64,000 bases of DNA from Arthrobacter sp. ISL-30 (GTDB lineage Bacteria; Actinomycetota; Actinomycetes; Actinomycetales; Micrococcaceae), in NCBI RefSeq assembly GCF_018613855.1, contig NZ_JAGGPK010000054.1, forward strand, positions 25,986 to 89,985. Reading direction: 5' to 3'. The translations under genes and the position numbers were made by a program. Of this stretch, positions 34,747 to 43,397 are shown piece after piece. The first letter of the stretch is position 1. Each line of letters opens with the position of its first letter. A model generated the notes under the pieces. It was not told the DNA's origin. It saw only the letters and a list, made by a program, of their open reading frames with translations, and did no database searches.

Positions 34747-34760
34747 GGTTCATTGCCAGC

Positions 34761-34796
34761 GCCAAGACCCCTGGGAAACTCCTTGGGGGTCTTGGC
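34761..34796 (+). terminator. hairpin terminator after DUF3892 gene
   Basis: GCCAAGACCCC (34761-34771) and GGGGTCTTGGC (34786-34796) form a perfect 11-bp stem, 15 bp past the DUF3892 stop. No long U-tract follows. Confidence 0.7.
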
Positions 34797-34829
34797 GTTG
34801 GAGTGACACTGAGTTCGCTGTCCACAGCC

Positions 34830-34924
34830 GGGGACAATCCTGATGGGTTATCCACCGCTACTGCTGCTGAGGGAGCTTTCCCGATGGCTCCCGATTCCAG
34901 CCGTGGATAACCCGGATTGACCCC
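34830..34924. repeat. structured dispersed repeat, copy C
   Basis: Third copy of the element. Arms GGGGACAATCC + GGGTTATCCAC (34845-34855) pair with GTGGATAACCC (34903-34913) + GGATTGACCCC. Relative to copy A the left arm has a T-to-C change and the right arm the matching A-to-G change, keeping the pair. The inner stem GGGAGC / GGCTCCC is also kept. It lies between convergent genes, just past the DUF3892 terminator and before the 3' end of the conjugation operon. Confidence 0.85.
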
Positions 34925-34975
34925 AACTATGGACAGCCCGCGTGGTCACCGTGAGCGGTGGCTGAAAAACCCGGT

Positions 34976-35398
34976 TTAGAACAGCCCCGAGGGCGGTTCC
35001 TCACAGGGCAGGGGTACGAGTTTGGAGCGGTGGCCGTCGTCCGGGCTGCAGCCCCTGAACGGCCCATCAGTTGAGAGCAGGACCGACATGTGGTGGTCTG
35101 CGTGGTCGCGCCACCAGACGCTCATTCCTGTGGTGCCGTCCAGGCGCAGGAACTCCCATGCCCGCCAGAGCGCTTCTAGGCGGCTGATCGCTTCTGCGTG
35201 CTTCCACCACTGGGGGCACCAGGTCACCCCGCCCTGGACGTTGAGCTGCCGGCGGTAGCTGGTGGCCAGCTTGCCGCTGACGAATTCAGCCACGTTCGGA
35301 TAGAACAGCTCAGGGGCGTCCGGTTCCTCCTCGGCCGGTTCCATGGGGGCAGTGGTGTCATCGAGCTCGTCGTCCCACTCCCCCAGGCCCTCACTCAT
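34976..35398 (-). CDS. DUF4913 family protein of the conjugation operon
   Basis: A 140-residue protein starting MSEGLGEWDDEL, its ATG overlapping the traG stop. An acidic N-terminus (about 1-35) is followed by the DUF4913 core: FYPNVAEFVSGKLATSYRRQL near 36-56, VTWCPQWWKHAEAISRLEALW near 62-82, GTTGMSVWWRDHADHHM near 92-108. The DHADHH and WWKH patterns look like a small metal- or DNA-binding site. The family is found in actinobacterial conjugative elements, usually next to TraG-type proteins. Its role is unknown. It ends the minus-strand transfer operon. Confidence 0.85.
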   Translation of the reverse strand: MSEGLGEWDDELDDTTAPMEPAEEEPDAPELFYPNVAEFVSGKLATSYRRQLNVQGGVTWCPQWWKHAEAISRLEALWRAWEFLRLDGTTGMSVWWRDHADHHMSVLLSTDGPFRGCSPDDGHRSKLVPLPCEEPPSGLF

Positions 35399-37160
35399 TG
35401 GAGGCACCCGCAGCGATCCACCGGTTCCCGGCCGCGGCCGCCGGCTTGTTCGCCGGGTCGTGTGCGGCGATGGAGGCCCGTACCGCATCAGCCTGCGGAC
35501 CGCTCATCCAGGGCACCGTTTCCAGCAGCGCGGCTGGGGCGCCGGAGGCGAACATGACGGCCCGGCCGCGAGGGAACGCGGCCAGGTCCGAAACGTCCAG
35601 GGTGCGTTCTTTGCGGTCGTCGTCGTGGCTGTAGGAGGTGCCTTGTTTGGAGCGGCTTCTGGTCATGTTGGAGTACCGGTATTCGCCCACGAGCTGAGCG
35701 AGTTCGTTCAGGAACTCGGCCTCGGCGACACCGCCGCCGTAGACCTTGATGTTGGAGGCGGACCAGAGCTTGCGCATGCCCTCGCGGCCCCACACTTCGA
35801 CGCCCTGGGACCAGGACTGGAGGATAGTCATCAGGACGATGCCCCGGGAGCCGTAGTGGCTGTAGAGGTTTGGCAGCTCGCGCCAGCGGCAGACGTTGGC
35901 TGCTTCGTCCAGAACACCGACCATGGGCGTGGCCAGTCGGCCGCCGGGTGAATGGACGGCGAGTTCTTCGGCGGCCTCGACCGTGGCCACGGTCAGCGCC
36001 GTCACCAGCGGGCCGGCGGTGCCTTTGCCTTCCTTGGACAGGCTGTACAGGGTGCCTTTGGAGCGGACGAATTCAGCCGGGTCGAACTGGGGCCTGTCGT
36101 CCTTCTTCCCTTGGGGCGTTACCCAGCGTGCGACTTGGCGGTTGGTGAGGCAGGAGGCCATTTGCAGGGCTGTGCCGTACACGCCGCCGCGTTGCTTCTC
36201 GGGGGCGTTGATCACGCCTCCGACAGCGTTGGAGGTCTGGGTGAAGCCGTGGGCTTTGAGGATGTCCACTGCTTCATCGTCCGCGGGCCGGGTCAGCCAG
36301 GTGTGCACCTGGGTGATCGGGCGGTCGTCTAGGGCTGCGGCGAGCAGGAGCCCGGCGAGGAGATCCTGGCCGGCGGGGTCGAAGTAGGCGTCCGTTTTGG
36401 CGTCCGGGCCGCGGGAACCGGCGGCGAAGTGGTCGGCCAGGCGTGCTGCCTTCACCTCGTCGGTGACGTAGGACAGGGGGTTCCACCACCACGTGGGTTC
36501 CTCGAGGGCGACGGACTGCGGGTCGAACACCCACACGGGTCCTTCGGCGGCGCGGACGTCGCGGGTTCCGTCCACGATGTCCCGCTTGTTCGAGGTCACC
36601 AGCGCGGCGCCGGGGGCGGCGAGGATCGCCGGGATCGCCCGGGAGGTGGTCTTGCCCGTTCTGGGTCCCCAGATGTCGATGTGCATGTCTTCCCAGGAGC
36701 CGTAGACCATCTGCCCGCCGAGGACGGTCTTGCCGACCGGGACGCCAGGTGAGCCCTTTACTCCGAGGCGTTCGGCGGTGGCCGTGGCACCGCGCAGGCT
36801 CAGGGCTCGCAGGTCGCGGCCTTTGGCCATGTGCTGGGCCGCGGCGTCCACACGGGAACGCTTGGACCGCCGGCGCAGCACCCCACGGACCACCAGAACG
36901 GCCACAAGGACGATGAGGACGCCGAAGCCGGCCAGTACCCAGGTGGCGGCCGCCGGCCACGTGACCTTCTGCGAGATCAGGCCGAAGACCAATTCAAACG
37001 GGTTCGCCGGCAGCTCCTGGCCATCCTTGGACAGGATCGAGCCTAGGTGCACGGCGCCGGCCACCGAGCCGACACCGAGCACCACGACGGTGATGAAGAC
37101 CCACAGCAGGATGGTTTCGCCATCCATCGCCGAACGCTTGCCGCTGCTTGGTGCACCCAT
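35391..37160 (-). CDS. type IV secretion coupling protein (TraG/VirD4 family)
   Basis: A 589-residue coupling ATPase linking the DNA substrate to the transfer channel. ATG overlaps the stop of the VirB4-like gene by one base (TGATG). Two membrane helices near residues 15-35 and 65-90 (TWPAAATWVLAGFGVLIVLVAVL) precede the cytosolic ATPase. Landmarks: GSWEDMHIDIWGPRTGKTTSRAIPAI (Walker A about 170-178), VWVFDPQ, DAYFDPAGQDLLAGLLLAAAL, and VGVLDEAANVCRWRELPNLYSHYGSRGI (Walker B about 410-420). Length and order are normal for actinobacterial conjugative systems. Confidence 0.93.
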   Translation of the reverse strand: MGAPSSGKRSAMDGETILLWVFITVVVLGVGSVAGAVHLGSILSKDGQELPANPFELVFGLISQKVTWPAAATWVLAGFGVLIVLVAVLVVRGVLRRRSKRSRVDAAAQHMAKGRDLRALSLRGATATAERLGVKGSPGVPVGKTVLGGQMVYGSWEDMHIDIWGPRTGKTTSRAIPAILAAPGAALVTSNKRDIVDGTRDVRAAEGPVWVFDPQSVALEEPTWWWNPLSYVTDEVKAARLADHFAAGSRGPDAKTDAYFDPAGQDLLAGLLLAAALDDRPITQVHTWLTRPADDEAVDILKAHGFTQTSNAVGGVINAPEKQRGGVYGTALQMASCLTNRQVARWVTPQGKKDDRPQFDPAEFVRSKGTLYSLSKEGKGTAGPLVTALTVATVEAAEELAVHSPGGRLATPMVGVLDEAANVCRWRELPNLYSHYGSRGIVLMTILQSWSQGVEVWGREGMRKLWSASNIKVYGGGVAEAEFLNELAQLVGEYRYSNMTRSRSKQGTSYSHDDDRKERTLDVSDLAAFPRGRAVMFASGAPAALLETVPWMSGPQADAVRASIAAHDPANKPAAAAGNRWIAAGASNE

Positions 37161-38782
37161 CAGTTGTCCCCTTCGCCGGTCCGGCTGATCGTCCAGCGCT
37201 TGTTTGTATCGTGGAGCGATTTTTCGACGCTGGTTAGCTTGAGTGCGACCGGGATACCGGGGCGGCCGCCGACTTTGAAGAGGAACTTGCCCAGGCCCGG
37301 GCGGACCCGTTTGCGGGAGCCGCCGACGTCGGTCCATGACCCAGGGTCAGCCCAGGAGATGAGGCGGGCTTGTTCGGCCCGGGAGAGGGGGACGGCTTTG
37401 TTGAGTTTTTCCATTTCGGCTCCGGGGAGCGCGCCGCAGACGACCATGCCGGAGCGTTCGACGAAACCGCGCGCTTTCATCCGCTCGGACTCCGTCGGCA
37501 GGGCTTCGAGGTCGCTCATGGTGTGCGTGATCATGGCCTGCCCGACGCCCTCCGTGCGGTTGAGCCGGGTGAGTGAGTCGACCCGGTCGACCATGCCTTC
37601 ACCGGAGCGAAGGGCCCGCCAGAGTTCGTCCATGACGACGAAGTAGTTCCGGCGGGGCTCCAGGCCGGCGTCGGCCAGGGTGTGGGCGACCTGGACGGTG
37701 GCGAACCCGGTTGACCAGCAGGCCAGCAGGCAGGCCGCTTGAATGTCGCGCTGGGTGTCGGAGATTCCGGAGAGGTCGAAGACCACGGGTTTGGTCAGGT
37801 CCATTGGCTGATCGGTGGGCTGGGAGAACATGTCGGAGAACCGGCCCGAGCCGTTCAGGGAGTACAGCGACTGGCGGAGCTGGTCGGTCGCGTCGAGGTA
37901 GCGGCTCATGTCGCCGCGGTCCAGGGCGATGGCCCGAAGTTCGTCGGGGGCGTCTTTGATGACCTCGATCAGGTCCCCGATCAGGGGGACACGGTCCAGG
38001 CGCTCGTCCAGGATGTGCAGGGCCCGGTCGATCAGGGATTCCTCGTGGGCGCTGGGCTTGGCGTTCCGCACGATGGTGATCAGCGCCGTGATCATGTTCA
38101 GGCGCCGGTTGTGCGAGTCGGCCATCAGCTGTTCGGCCAGCTTCTCCGCCTTCACAGCGGCAGCCAGCAGCGGCGCGGCCGCGGCCTGGTCGCCCTCTGG
38201 ATTGTTCAGGGTCCGGTTCGCTTGTGCCCGGTGTTCCTCGGCTGAGGCGAGCAACCTCACGGCGGCTCCTGTGGCTTCACCGGGGTCCAGGACGTTCAAG
38301 TGGCCGCGCCCGGGTCCCAGACTGATGACCTGCCCGCCGAGGGCTTCGATCAGGTCAACGTAGTCCGGCTTCAGGTCACCGAGGATCAAAGGGTTGATGC
38401 TCCGGCCTGCCAGGCCCAGGACGATGTGCCTGACCAGGGTGGACTTGCCATAGTGCGGCAGGCCGAGGACGAACATGGAGGGATTGTTGATCATGCCGTG
38501 CATGAACCAGCTGATGGGATCGGCCCCGAAGGGCGCTCCGGTGTCGGTGTGCACGCCGATCGGGACTCCCAGGATCGGGGTGCCGGACCCGCCCACGAAT
38601 GGCCAGAGACCGCAGACCTGGACGGAGGTTCCGCGCCATTCGTCGGCTGCCGTGACGTAGACGGCTTCGCCCTGTCCGCGGCCGCGCCAGCCCCGCAGGC
38701 CCGGGCGGCGGGCGACCGCGGCTGCGAGCTTCGTGGCTGGGGCCGGTGTGCGCTGGTGCTTGGTCTTGCTGCCGAACATCAC
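37160..38782 (-). CDS. VirB4-like conjugation ATPase
   Basis: A 540-residue ATPase with Walker A MFVLGLPHYGKSTLVRHI near 117-125 and Walker B YFVVMDELWRALRSG near 395, followed by MVDRVDSLTRLNRTEGVGQAMITHTMSDL, the pattern of VirB4/TraC motors that power pilus or channel assembly. It overlaps the SCO6880-family gene by four bases and the coupling-protein gene by one. VirB4 proteins usually also have an N-terminal non-ATPase domain. Here it is short, and that part may be provided by the separate SCO6880-family protein. Confidence 0.9.
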   Translation of the reverse strand: MMFGSKTKHQRTPAPATKLAAAVARRPGLRGWRGRGQGEAVYVTAADEWRGTSVQVCGLWPFVGGSGTPILGVPIGVHTDTGAPFGADPISWFMHGMINNPSMFVLGLPHYGKSTLVRHIVLGLAGRSINPLILGDLKPDYVDLIEALGGQVISLGPGRGHLNVLDPGEATGAAVRLLASAEEHRAQANRTLNNPEGDQAAAAPLLAAAVKAEKLAEQLMADSHNRRLNMITALITIVRNAKPSAHEESLIDRALHILDERLDRVPLIGDLIEVIKDAPDELRAIALDRGDMSRYLDATDQLRQSLYSLNGSGRFSDMFSQPTDQPMDLTKPVVFDLSGISDTQRDIQAACLLACWSTGFATVQVAHTLADAGLEPRRNYFVVMDELWRALRSGEGMVDRVDSLTRLNRTEGVGQAMITHTMSDLEALPTESERMKARGFVERSGMVVCGALPGAEMEKLNKAVPLSRAEQARLISWADPGSWTDVGGSRKRVRPGLGKFLFKVGGRPGIPVALKLTSVEKSLHDTNKRWTISRTGEGDN

Positions 38783-40290
38783 ATGGCCTCGCGGATCTCT
38801 TCGGGAACCTTCAAGTGCTTGGGCAGGACCAGCCCCAGTGGCAGGGACGCGGCAAAGGCAGAATCCTGTGAGCCGTACGCGCGCCGCAACAGCAGACGTG
38901 CCGACGGGCCGAGGTTGCCCTCCACCACGGCCACGGCGTCCTCAAGGTCACGGGCGGACAGCACCGTGGCCGTGACCACCATGCCGAAGTTGACCAGCCC
39001 GGCCCCCTTGGCTTCCTCGGCTGCGGTGGCCTGCGCAGCACGCGCATCGACCAGGGCGCGGGCGGTGGGCCGGTTGGTCGAGGAGGCCCGGGTCAGGGCG
39101 CTGGTCTGGTCCGACTCCACGATGGCGGCCGCGCGGCCGGCTTCGATCGGACGGTACAGCAAGGTGACGCGCTTGCGGTCAATCTCCCCGTGCGGTGCGA
39201 CGAGGCGGCCCAGTGCTGATGCCAGGATGTGTCCGCGCGGGGCGCCCGTCATTGTCCATGACACCGAGTGCCCGGAGTCGTGGCGGTAGCCGTCCCAGTT
39301 GGATTGGTGGGCGGACGGTCCGACATCGCCCCAGTCCAGGTCAACGGGTGTGCCCTGGTAGTGGGCTTCGTCGATGAGCCGGGCCGCTGCAGGGTCGTAA
39401 GCGACCCGAACAACCTCACACAGTTCCTGGGCGTTCAACGGGGAGCAGGCCCCGGCGCCCGTGGATTCGAGACGCTCGGTCAGGCTGGGAAGCCGTGAGG
39501 CGAGATCCCTTGCGATCTCTTCCGCGGTGCGTCGCTTGCCGCCGGCCCGGGCAGCGGCGCTGAACGTCAGCGCGACCCAGGCGCGGATCGTGGCCGATCC
39601 CTGCGGGTAGGTGTTCAAGGCCTCGCGGAGCATGGCCTTGGCAATGTCAGGGGCGTCGTCGTGGATGTTCGATTCAACTTCCCGGCGCAGCCGTGCCCCG
39701 GAATCGGGTGCGGTTTCGACCGTGACGGATGCAGCCACGACGGCAGGTTCATTCGACAACGAGGCCAGCCAGCCGCCCCAGTTAGCCACCCAGGCATCAA
39801 TCTGTTCAGGATCGACCAGGGACGCACCGTCGGGCTGGGTGCCGAAGACAACGGTGTAATGCGCGGTGGCGGGAAGGTGAATCAGCGCGAAGGGGCGGCC
39901 ATAGGAGTCGGTGAATTCGTAAAGCTTGGAACCGGCAGAGATCCCAGGCAGTTGGAACTCGCCCCAAGGCGTCAGCCCCAACGGACCGGAGCGGTAGATG
40001 TTGGCCTTCTTGCGTCGCGCGGAGCGGAACGCCAGCCGGGCGAAGACCCGCTCCCCTACAGACTTGTTGTGCTTGTCGGTCACCGAGACGACGGCCAGCG
40101 CCACGCCAAGAATGAACAGAGCAATGAGCCCGGCGAACCAGCCGCCGACAAAGAGACAGATCACCGTGATGATGAGGCCAACAAACAAACCGGCTGTTGC
40201 CAGCCCACCAAGGGTGCCGATGCCCGCCTTACGCGGACGCCGCCAGTTGCCGTAGGTCGGCTCCCTGTATGTGTTCTCGATAGCGGCCAT
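38779..40290 (-). CDS. SCO6880-family conjugation protein
   Basis: A 503-residue protein beginning MAAIENTYREPTYGNWRRPRKAG. Two N-terminal transmembrane helices (LGGLATAGLFVGLIITVICLFV and GLIALFILGVALAVVSV, residues 20-70) are followed by a large cytosolic part with conserved pieces LGEFQLPGISAGSKLYEF-like (here PWGEFQLPGISAGSKLYEFTD) and NWGGWLASLSNEP. SCO6880-type proteins are found in actinobacterial type IV secretion loci between the VirB6-like and VirB4-like genes and appear to supply VirB3/VirB4 N-terminal functions. The start is one base after the preceding stop. Confidence 0.88.
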   Translation of the reverse strand: MAAIENTYREPTYGNWRRPRKAGIGTLGGLATAGLFVGLIITVICLFVGGWFAGLIALFILGVALAVVSVTDKHNKSVGERVFARLAFRSARRKKANIYRSGPLGLTPWGEFQLPGISAGSKLYEFTDSYGRPFALIHLPATAHYTVVFGTQPDGASLVDPEQIDAWVANWGGWLASLSNEPAVVAASVTVETAPDSGARLRREVESNIHDDAPDIAKAMLREALNTYPQGSATIRAWVALTFSAAARAGGKRRTAEEIARDLASRLPSLTERLESTGAGACSPLNAQELCEVVRVAYDPAAARLIDEAHYQGTPVDLDWGDVGPSAHQSNWDGYRHDSGHSVSWTMTGAPRGHILASALGRLVAPHGEIDRKRVTLLYRPIEAGRAAAIVESDQTSALTRASSTNRPTARALVDARAAQATAAEEAKGAGLVNFGMVVTATVLSARDLEDAVAVVEGNLGPSARLLLRRAYGSQDSAFAASLPLGLVLPKHLKVPEEIREAM

Positions 40291-40291
40291 C

Positions 40292-41599
40292 TCAGGCACC
40301 CCCCGTAGATTCTTCACTCATGTCTTTGATGGCGCCCGAAGCGGCCTGGCCTGCTTCGACGCCCTTCTGTGCTGCCAGTACGGCGACACCGCCCGCGCCC
40401 GCGGCTATAGCGCCGCCGCTGGCGGACGCTCCGCTGGCCGCAGCCCCACTGCCTGCACCGGAGGATGCTGCCGGGCCAGTTCCTGGTTGCGCACCCGTGG
40501 CTCCCGAACCCCGGCTGCCGTTCGTTCCTGCTGTTCCCTGGCTTCCAGTTCCCGAAGGGCCCTCCGATCCGGGGTTCTGGCTTGATGTGCTGTTGGTCGT
40601 CGTGGAGCTGGTGGATGGGCCGCCGCCTCGTCCGGCGCTGCCCATGCTGATAGCACCGGAAGCCAGTGTGCCGACCGTCCCTGCTGCCAGAGCGCCACCA
40701 CCACCAGCGACAGCACCAACCATCGGGGTGACGAACCGCATGAGGGCCGGCATGGCGAACAAGGCAATAATCATCAGAGCCAGCCCTGTGACCGTTGACA
40801 GGAGCGCGGACCCGAAGTCCTTACCGTCACCAACGTTCCCGAAGATCTTGCTGCCACTCAGTTGGAAGGCCGTTGCGTAGACGATGGCGGCCGCAGGCTT
40901 GTAGAGAATAAAGGCGATCAGCCACGCCGTGCACTTCTGGAACCAACCCTTGCCGGCCTCGGTGTTAGTGAAAGCTGCAGCCGTAGGGAAGATCCCCGTA
41001 AGGATGACGAGCAGCCCACCACGGATGATCATGAGCACGATCTGCATTACGGAGGCCAGAATCGCGATCAGCCCCAAAAGGATGATCATGATCGACCCGA
41101 TCGGGCTGGTGGCCGAAAGCGCCAACAGGGCCGTGATGTTCTCGTTGAACGAGGTCCCGTTCGTGGAATTAGTGATGATCCAGGCAGAAAACTGATCCGC
41201 CGCGACCGTCAGTAACCCCACTGCCGCCACACCGGTGCCGGAGACGACGATCAGGGTCGCCAAAGAACGCACCAGATCCCGCAAAGGCGCACCCCTGCGC
41301 TCAATCGTCATCTTGGCTGCCCCCACGAGCACGGACAGCACAGCCAGGGAAGCCGTCCAGAAGTAGAGACTGCCCTGCAGAAACAACACCGGGTCACTCG
41401 CAGTGGAGCCTCCCGGGGCCGCGGTCAGAGCGGGAGTTCCCACGTTCACCCAAAAAGTCCCGAGCGTTTGTACTGTTTGTCCAACGGCATCGGCAATAGC
41501 TTTCGCCATGTTCTTGACGGCATCATTGGCGACATCTTCGATGGCCGCCCCTGCCTGGCAAAAGGGATTTATTGCATTCAACCCAGAGCAGTCAGCCAT
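40292..41599 (-). CDS. VirB6/TrbL-like conjugation membrane protein
   Basis: A 435-residue polytopic protein with about six transmembrane helices in residues 60-290 (for example FWTASLAVLSVLVGAAK, LATLIVVSGTGVAAVGLLTVA, GSIMIILLGLIAILASVMQIVLMI, LLVILTGIFPTAAAF, GLALMIIALFAMPALMRFV). The C-terminal 140 residues are a low-complexity Gly/Ser/Ala/Thr tail. That is the VirB6/TrbL plan: inner-membrane channel core with a disordered tail. The ATG overlaps the upstream stop (TAATG). Confidence 0.88.
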   Translation of the reverse strand: MADCSGLNAINPFCQAGAAIEDVANDAVKNMAKAIADAVGQTVQTLGTFWVNVGTPALTAAPGGSTASDPVLFLQGSLYFWTASLAVLSVLVGAAKMTIERRGAPLRDLVRSLATLIVVSGTGVAAVGLLTVAADQFSAWIITNSTNGTSFNENITALLALSATSPIGSIMIILLGLIAILASVMQIVLMIIRGGLLVILTGIFPTAAAFTNTEAGKGWFQKCTAWLIAFILYKPAAAIVYATAFQLSGSKIFGNVGDGKDFGSALLSTVTGLALMIIALFAMPALMRFVTPMVGAVAGGGGALAAGTVGTLASGAISMGSAGRGGGPSTSSTTTNSTSSQNPGSEGPSGTGSQGTAGTNGSRGSGATGAQPGTGPAASSGAGSGAAASGASASGGAIAAGAGGVAVLAAQKGVEAGQAASGAIKDMSEESTGGA

Positions 41600-42324
41600 T
41601 AGACACCGGACCACTCAACGTAACCACTGAGGTCACTCAGCTGTCGCGCCCCTGTGTCCCCTGTGGCCGGTACAACGAACTTCCAGTCGCCCTCGTACCA
41701 CTGGAGCGGAACCGGGATGGAGACAAAGGTTCCGTTTGCACCCTTGAATGCAAGATCAATAACGGCTCGGTCAGCCTCGTAAGAACGGAATGTGAAGCCA
41801 GTCAATTGGGCGGTCACGGAGTTTGGGGCGGCTGTTGGGGATGACTTCAGCACCGCATCTCGCTCCGGGCTTGGTACAGCTAACTGCTGATAAACGAGGT
41901 TCGCTTTTCCAGCTGAGGACAACGCAGTCATGTTTGCCGCTGCATACAACGCACCGGTCGGCGAGTGTGCGAAACAGGAGCGGAGGCCGTTGGTGTCGGT
42001 CTTGCCGGGGCCGAACTGCGTGGGTGATGTTGGTGCGGCGATTTTGCCGACCAATTCCCATTTGGTGTCGGTGGGCGTGGTGGCAGGTTTGGCCTGGTCG
42101 CCGGAGGGCAGGCCGCATACGCTTGCGGCGGCAGTTGCGCTGGGTTGTGCGCTGGCCGTAGTGGATCCGGAATTGCTTGGTTCGGCTGTCGGGGTGCCTC
42201 CCCCTTTGGGGAGCAAGGCCAGGATGATCCCGAGCGCAACAATGATCGCCACGACAACGGCCGAGATGATGAACTTAGGTTTGGTCAGTGGATTCTGGTC
42301 TTCGTTCACTGTCAGTTCAGTCAT
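41599..42324 (-). CDS. membrane-anchored conjugation protein (VirB8/TcpC-like candidate)
   Basis: A 241-residue bitopic protein. AAGGAG overlaps the previous stop. A cytosolic tail (MTELTVNEDQNPLTKPK) is followed by one helix (FIISAVVVAIIVALGIILALL, about 19-39), a Ser/Thr/Pro-rich linker and an extracytoplasmic domain from about residue 85 (TKWELVGKIAAPTSPTQFGPG ... LVYQQLAVPSP ... VPLQWYEGDWKFVVP). The size, single anchor and position next to VirB6- and VirB2-like genes fit a VirB8/TcpC-type scaffold with an NTF2-like fold. I cannot prove the fold by sequence. Confidence 0.7.
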   Translation of the reverse strand: MTELTVNEDQNPLTKPKFIISAVVVAIIVALGIILALLPKGGGTPTAEPSNSGSTTASAQPSATAAASVCGLPSGDQAKPATTPTDTKWELVGKIAAPTSPTQFGPGKTDTNGLRSCFAHSPTGALYAAANMTALSSAGKANLVYQQLAVPSPERDAVLKSSPTAAPNSVTAQLTGFTFRSYEADRAVIDLAFKGANGTFVSIPVPLQWYEGDWKFVVPATGDTGARQLSDLSGYVEWSGV

Positions 42325-42335
42325 GGCTCGGCTCC

Positions 42336-42623
42336 TTAGACCAGGGCGCCTACGACGCCGCCGGCGGAGGCTGCCAGGATGCAGCCGCCGAGGACCCATG
42401 CCAGACGGCCGGCATGCTCGCCGCCCTCTCCGCGTCGGTTGTTGATCATCATCGTTCCGGCTGTGATCAGGATGCCGGCCACGGCCAGGCCGAAGACGAT
42501 CCAGGCAATCCACTTGAGGATGGTCAGCAGGCCTTCCGACCCCGGAGGGGCCTCGCCCATGCCTGGATTCGGGATCTCGGTGATAGCGAAGCTTGACCAT
42601 TCCATGGCCTTGGAGAACAGCAT
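42336..42623 (-). CDS. VirB2-like small membrane protein (pilin candidate)
   Basis: A 95-residue protein with two helices (WIAWIVFGLAVAGILITAGTMMI and AGRLAWVLGGCILAASAGGVVGAL), separated by a basic loop NNRRGEGGEHA. Short size, two-helix hairpin and place ahead of VirB8/VirB6-like genes match VirB2/TrbC-type components. An N-terminal stretch of about 35 residues before the first helix is atypically polar (EIPNPGMGEAPPGSEG), so it may be processed. Confidence 0.75.
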   Translation of the reverse strand: MLFSKAMEWSSFAITEIPNPGMGEAPPGSEGLLTILKWIAWIVFGLAVAGILITAGTMMINNRRGEGGEHAGRLAWVLGGCILAASAGGVVGALV

Positions 42624-42636
42624 GAGTTTCTTCTTT

Positions 42637-43254
42637 CTACTTGGCCGTGAGTCCGGCTGTGGCAGTTACTGCGATCTGGACCTGTTCAAGGGTGCTGCGG
42701 GCTTCTTTGGGAAGTTGTTCGGTGGCGACGTCGTGGCCGTAGCGCCATGCGTCCACCCAGGGGAAATGCCACATGTGGGGCACTCCCCCACCGACGACGC
42801 GAGCGAAGTCGCGGATCTCTTTGGGGAGCCGTCCGGGAGCGTCAGACATGACCACCAGGCCGGCGACGTGGATCCCGGGAAGAGAGCCGGAAGCCCATTC
42901 AGTGGCAGCCAGCCGTGCTGCGCGAAGACCCGGAATATTGGACCGGGCAACCAGGACCACCGCAGATCCAGCTGCCGCCAAGGGCCAGTGATGCTCAGCG
43001 GCTTTGGTTGTCTTGTCCAGGCGTGCAAGTGACGTTTCGCCCGCGCCGCCGTGGACGCCGAGCCACCAAAAGCTCGGTTCCCTCCCCGCAACGTTCCTTC
43101 GGGGAAGCCGGTCCGCGTGGTCCGGTTGCGGAACGCTCAGTTGCGGCCTGGTCGCCCCCGTAGGGATGAAAGGCGGATCTTCCGGGATAGCTGGAACGGG
43201 TTCATCGATAGTTTCTGCGCCGAGCGTCACCCAGCGATTCTTTGAGACCGGCAT
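42637..43254 (-). CDS. DUF6668-like, ParA-resembling conjugation protein
   Basis: A 205-residue cytosolic protein starting MPVSKNRWVTLGAETIDEP. It contains WLGVHGGAGETSLARLD near residues 62-78, a P-loop-like segment that aligns with the KGGVGKT motif of ParA/MinD proteins but has glutamate in place of the catalytic lysine. It is followed by VVLVARSNIPGLRAARLAATEW and IHVAGLVVMSDAPGRLPKEIRD, resembling ParA strands. Nucleotide hydrolysis is therefore doubtful. The family call is by memory of similar actinobacterial proteins and is tentative. It is first gene of the minus-strand transfer operon and is divergent from the HTH gene. Confidence 0.65.
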   Translation of the reverse strand: MPVSKNRWVTLGAETIDEPVPAIPEDPPFIPTGATRPQLSVPQPDHADRLPRRNVAGREPSFWWLGVHGGAGETSLARLDKTTKAAEHHWPLAAAGSAVVLVARSNIPGLRAARLAATEWASGSLPGIHVAGLVVMSDAPGRLPKEIRDFARVVGGGVPHMWHFPWVDAWRYGHDVATEQLPKEARSTLEQVQIAVTATAGLTAK

Positions 43255-43397
43255 TTCACATCCCCTACTAATGTCCGCAAAGATCGTATCGGTACCATCC
43301 GACACGAAAGGCCAAAAGTGACCCCCAACAACAGCTTTAGTACCTTTCAGTCACTTCCAGTACACCACAGTACCAATTTGTGGTCTACGATGGCTCT
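43255..43397. promoter_or_regulatory. divergent control region between transfer operons
   Basis: The 143-bp gap contains several GTAC-centred boxes: GGTACC at about 43291, AGTACC at about 43338, AGTACA at about 43359 and AGTACC at about 43370, with a spacing of roughly 10-21 bp near the HTH gene. The HTH protein encoded immediately right is the obvious candidate to bind them and set both transfer transcripts. Confidence 0.45.
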
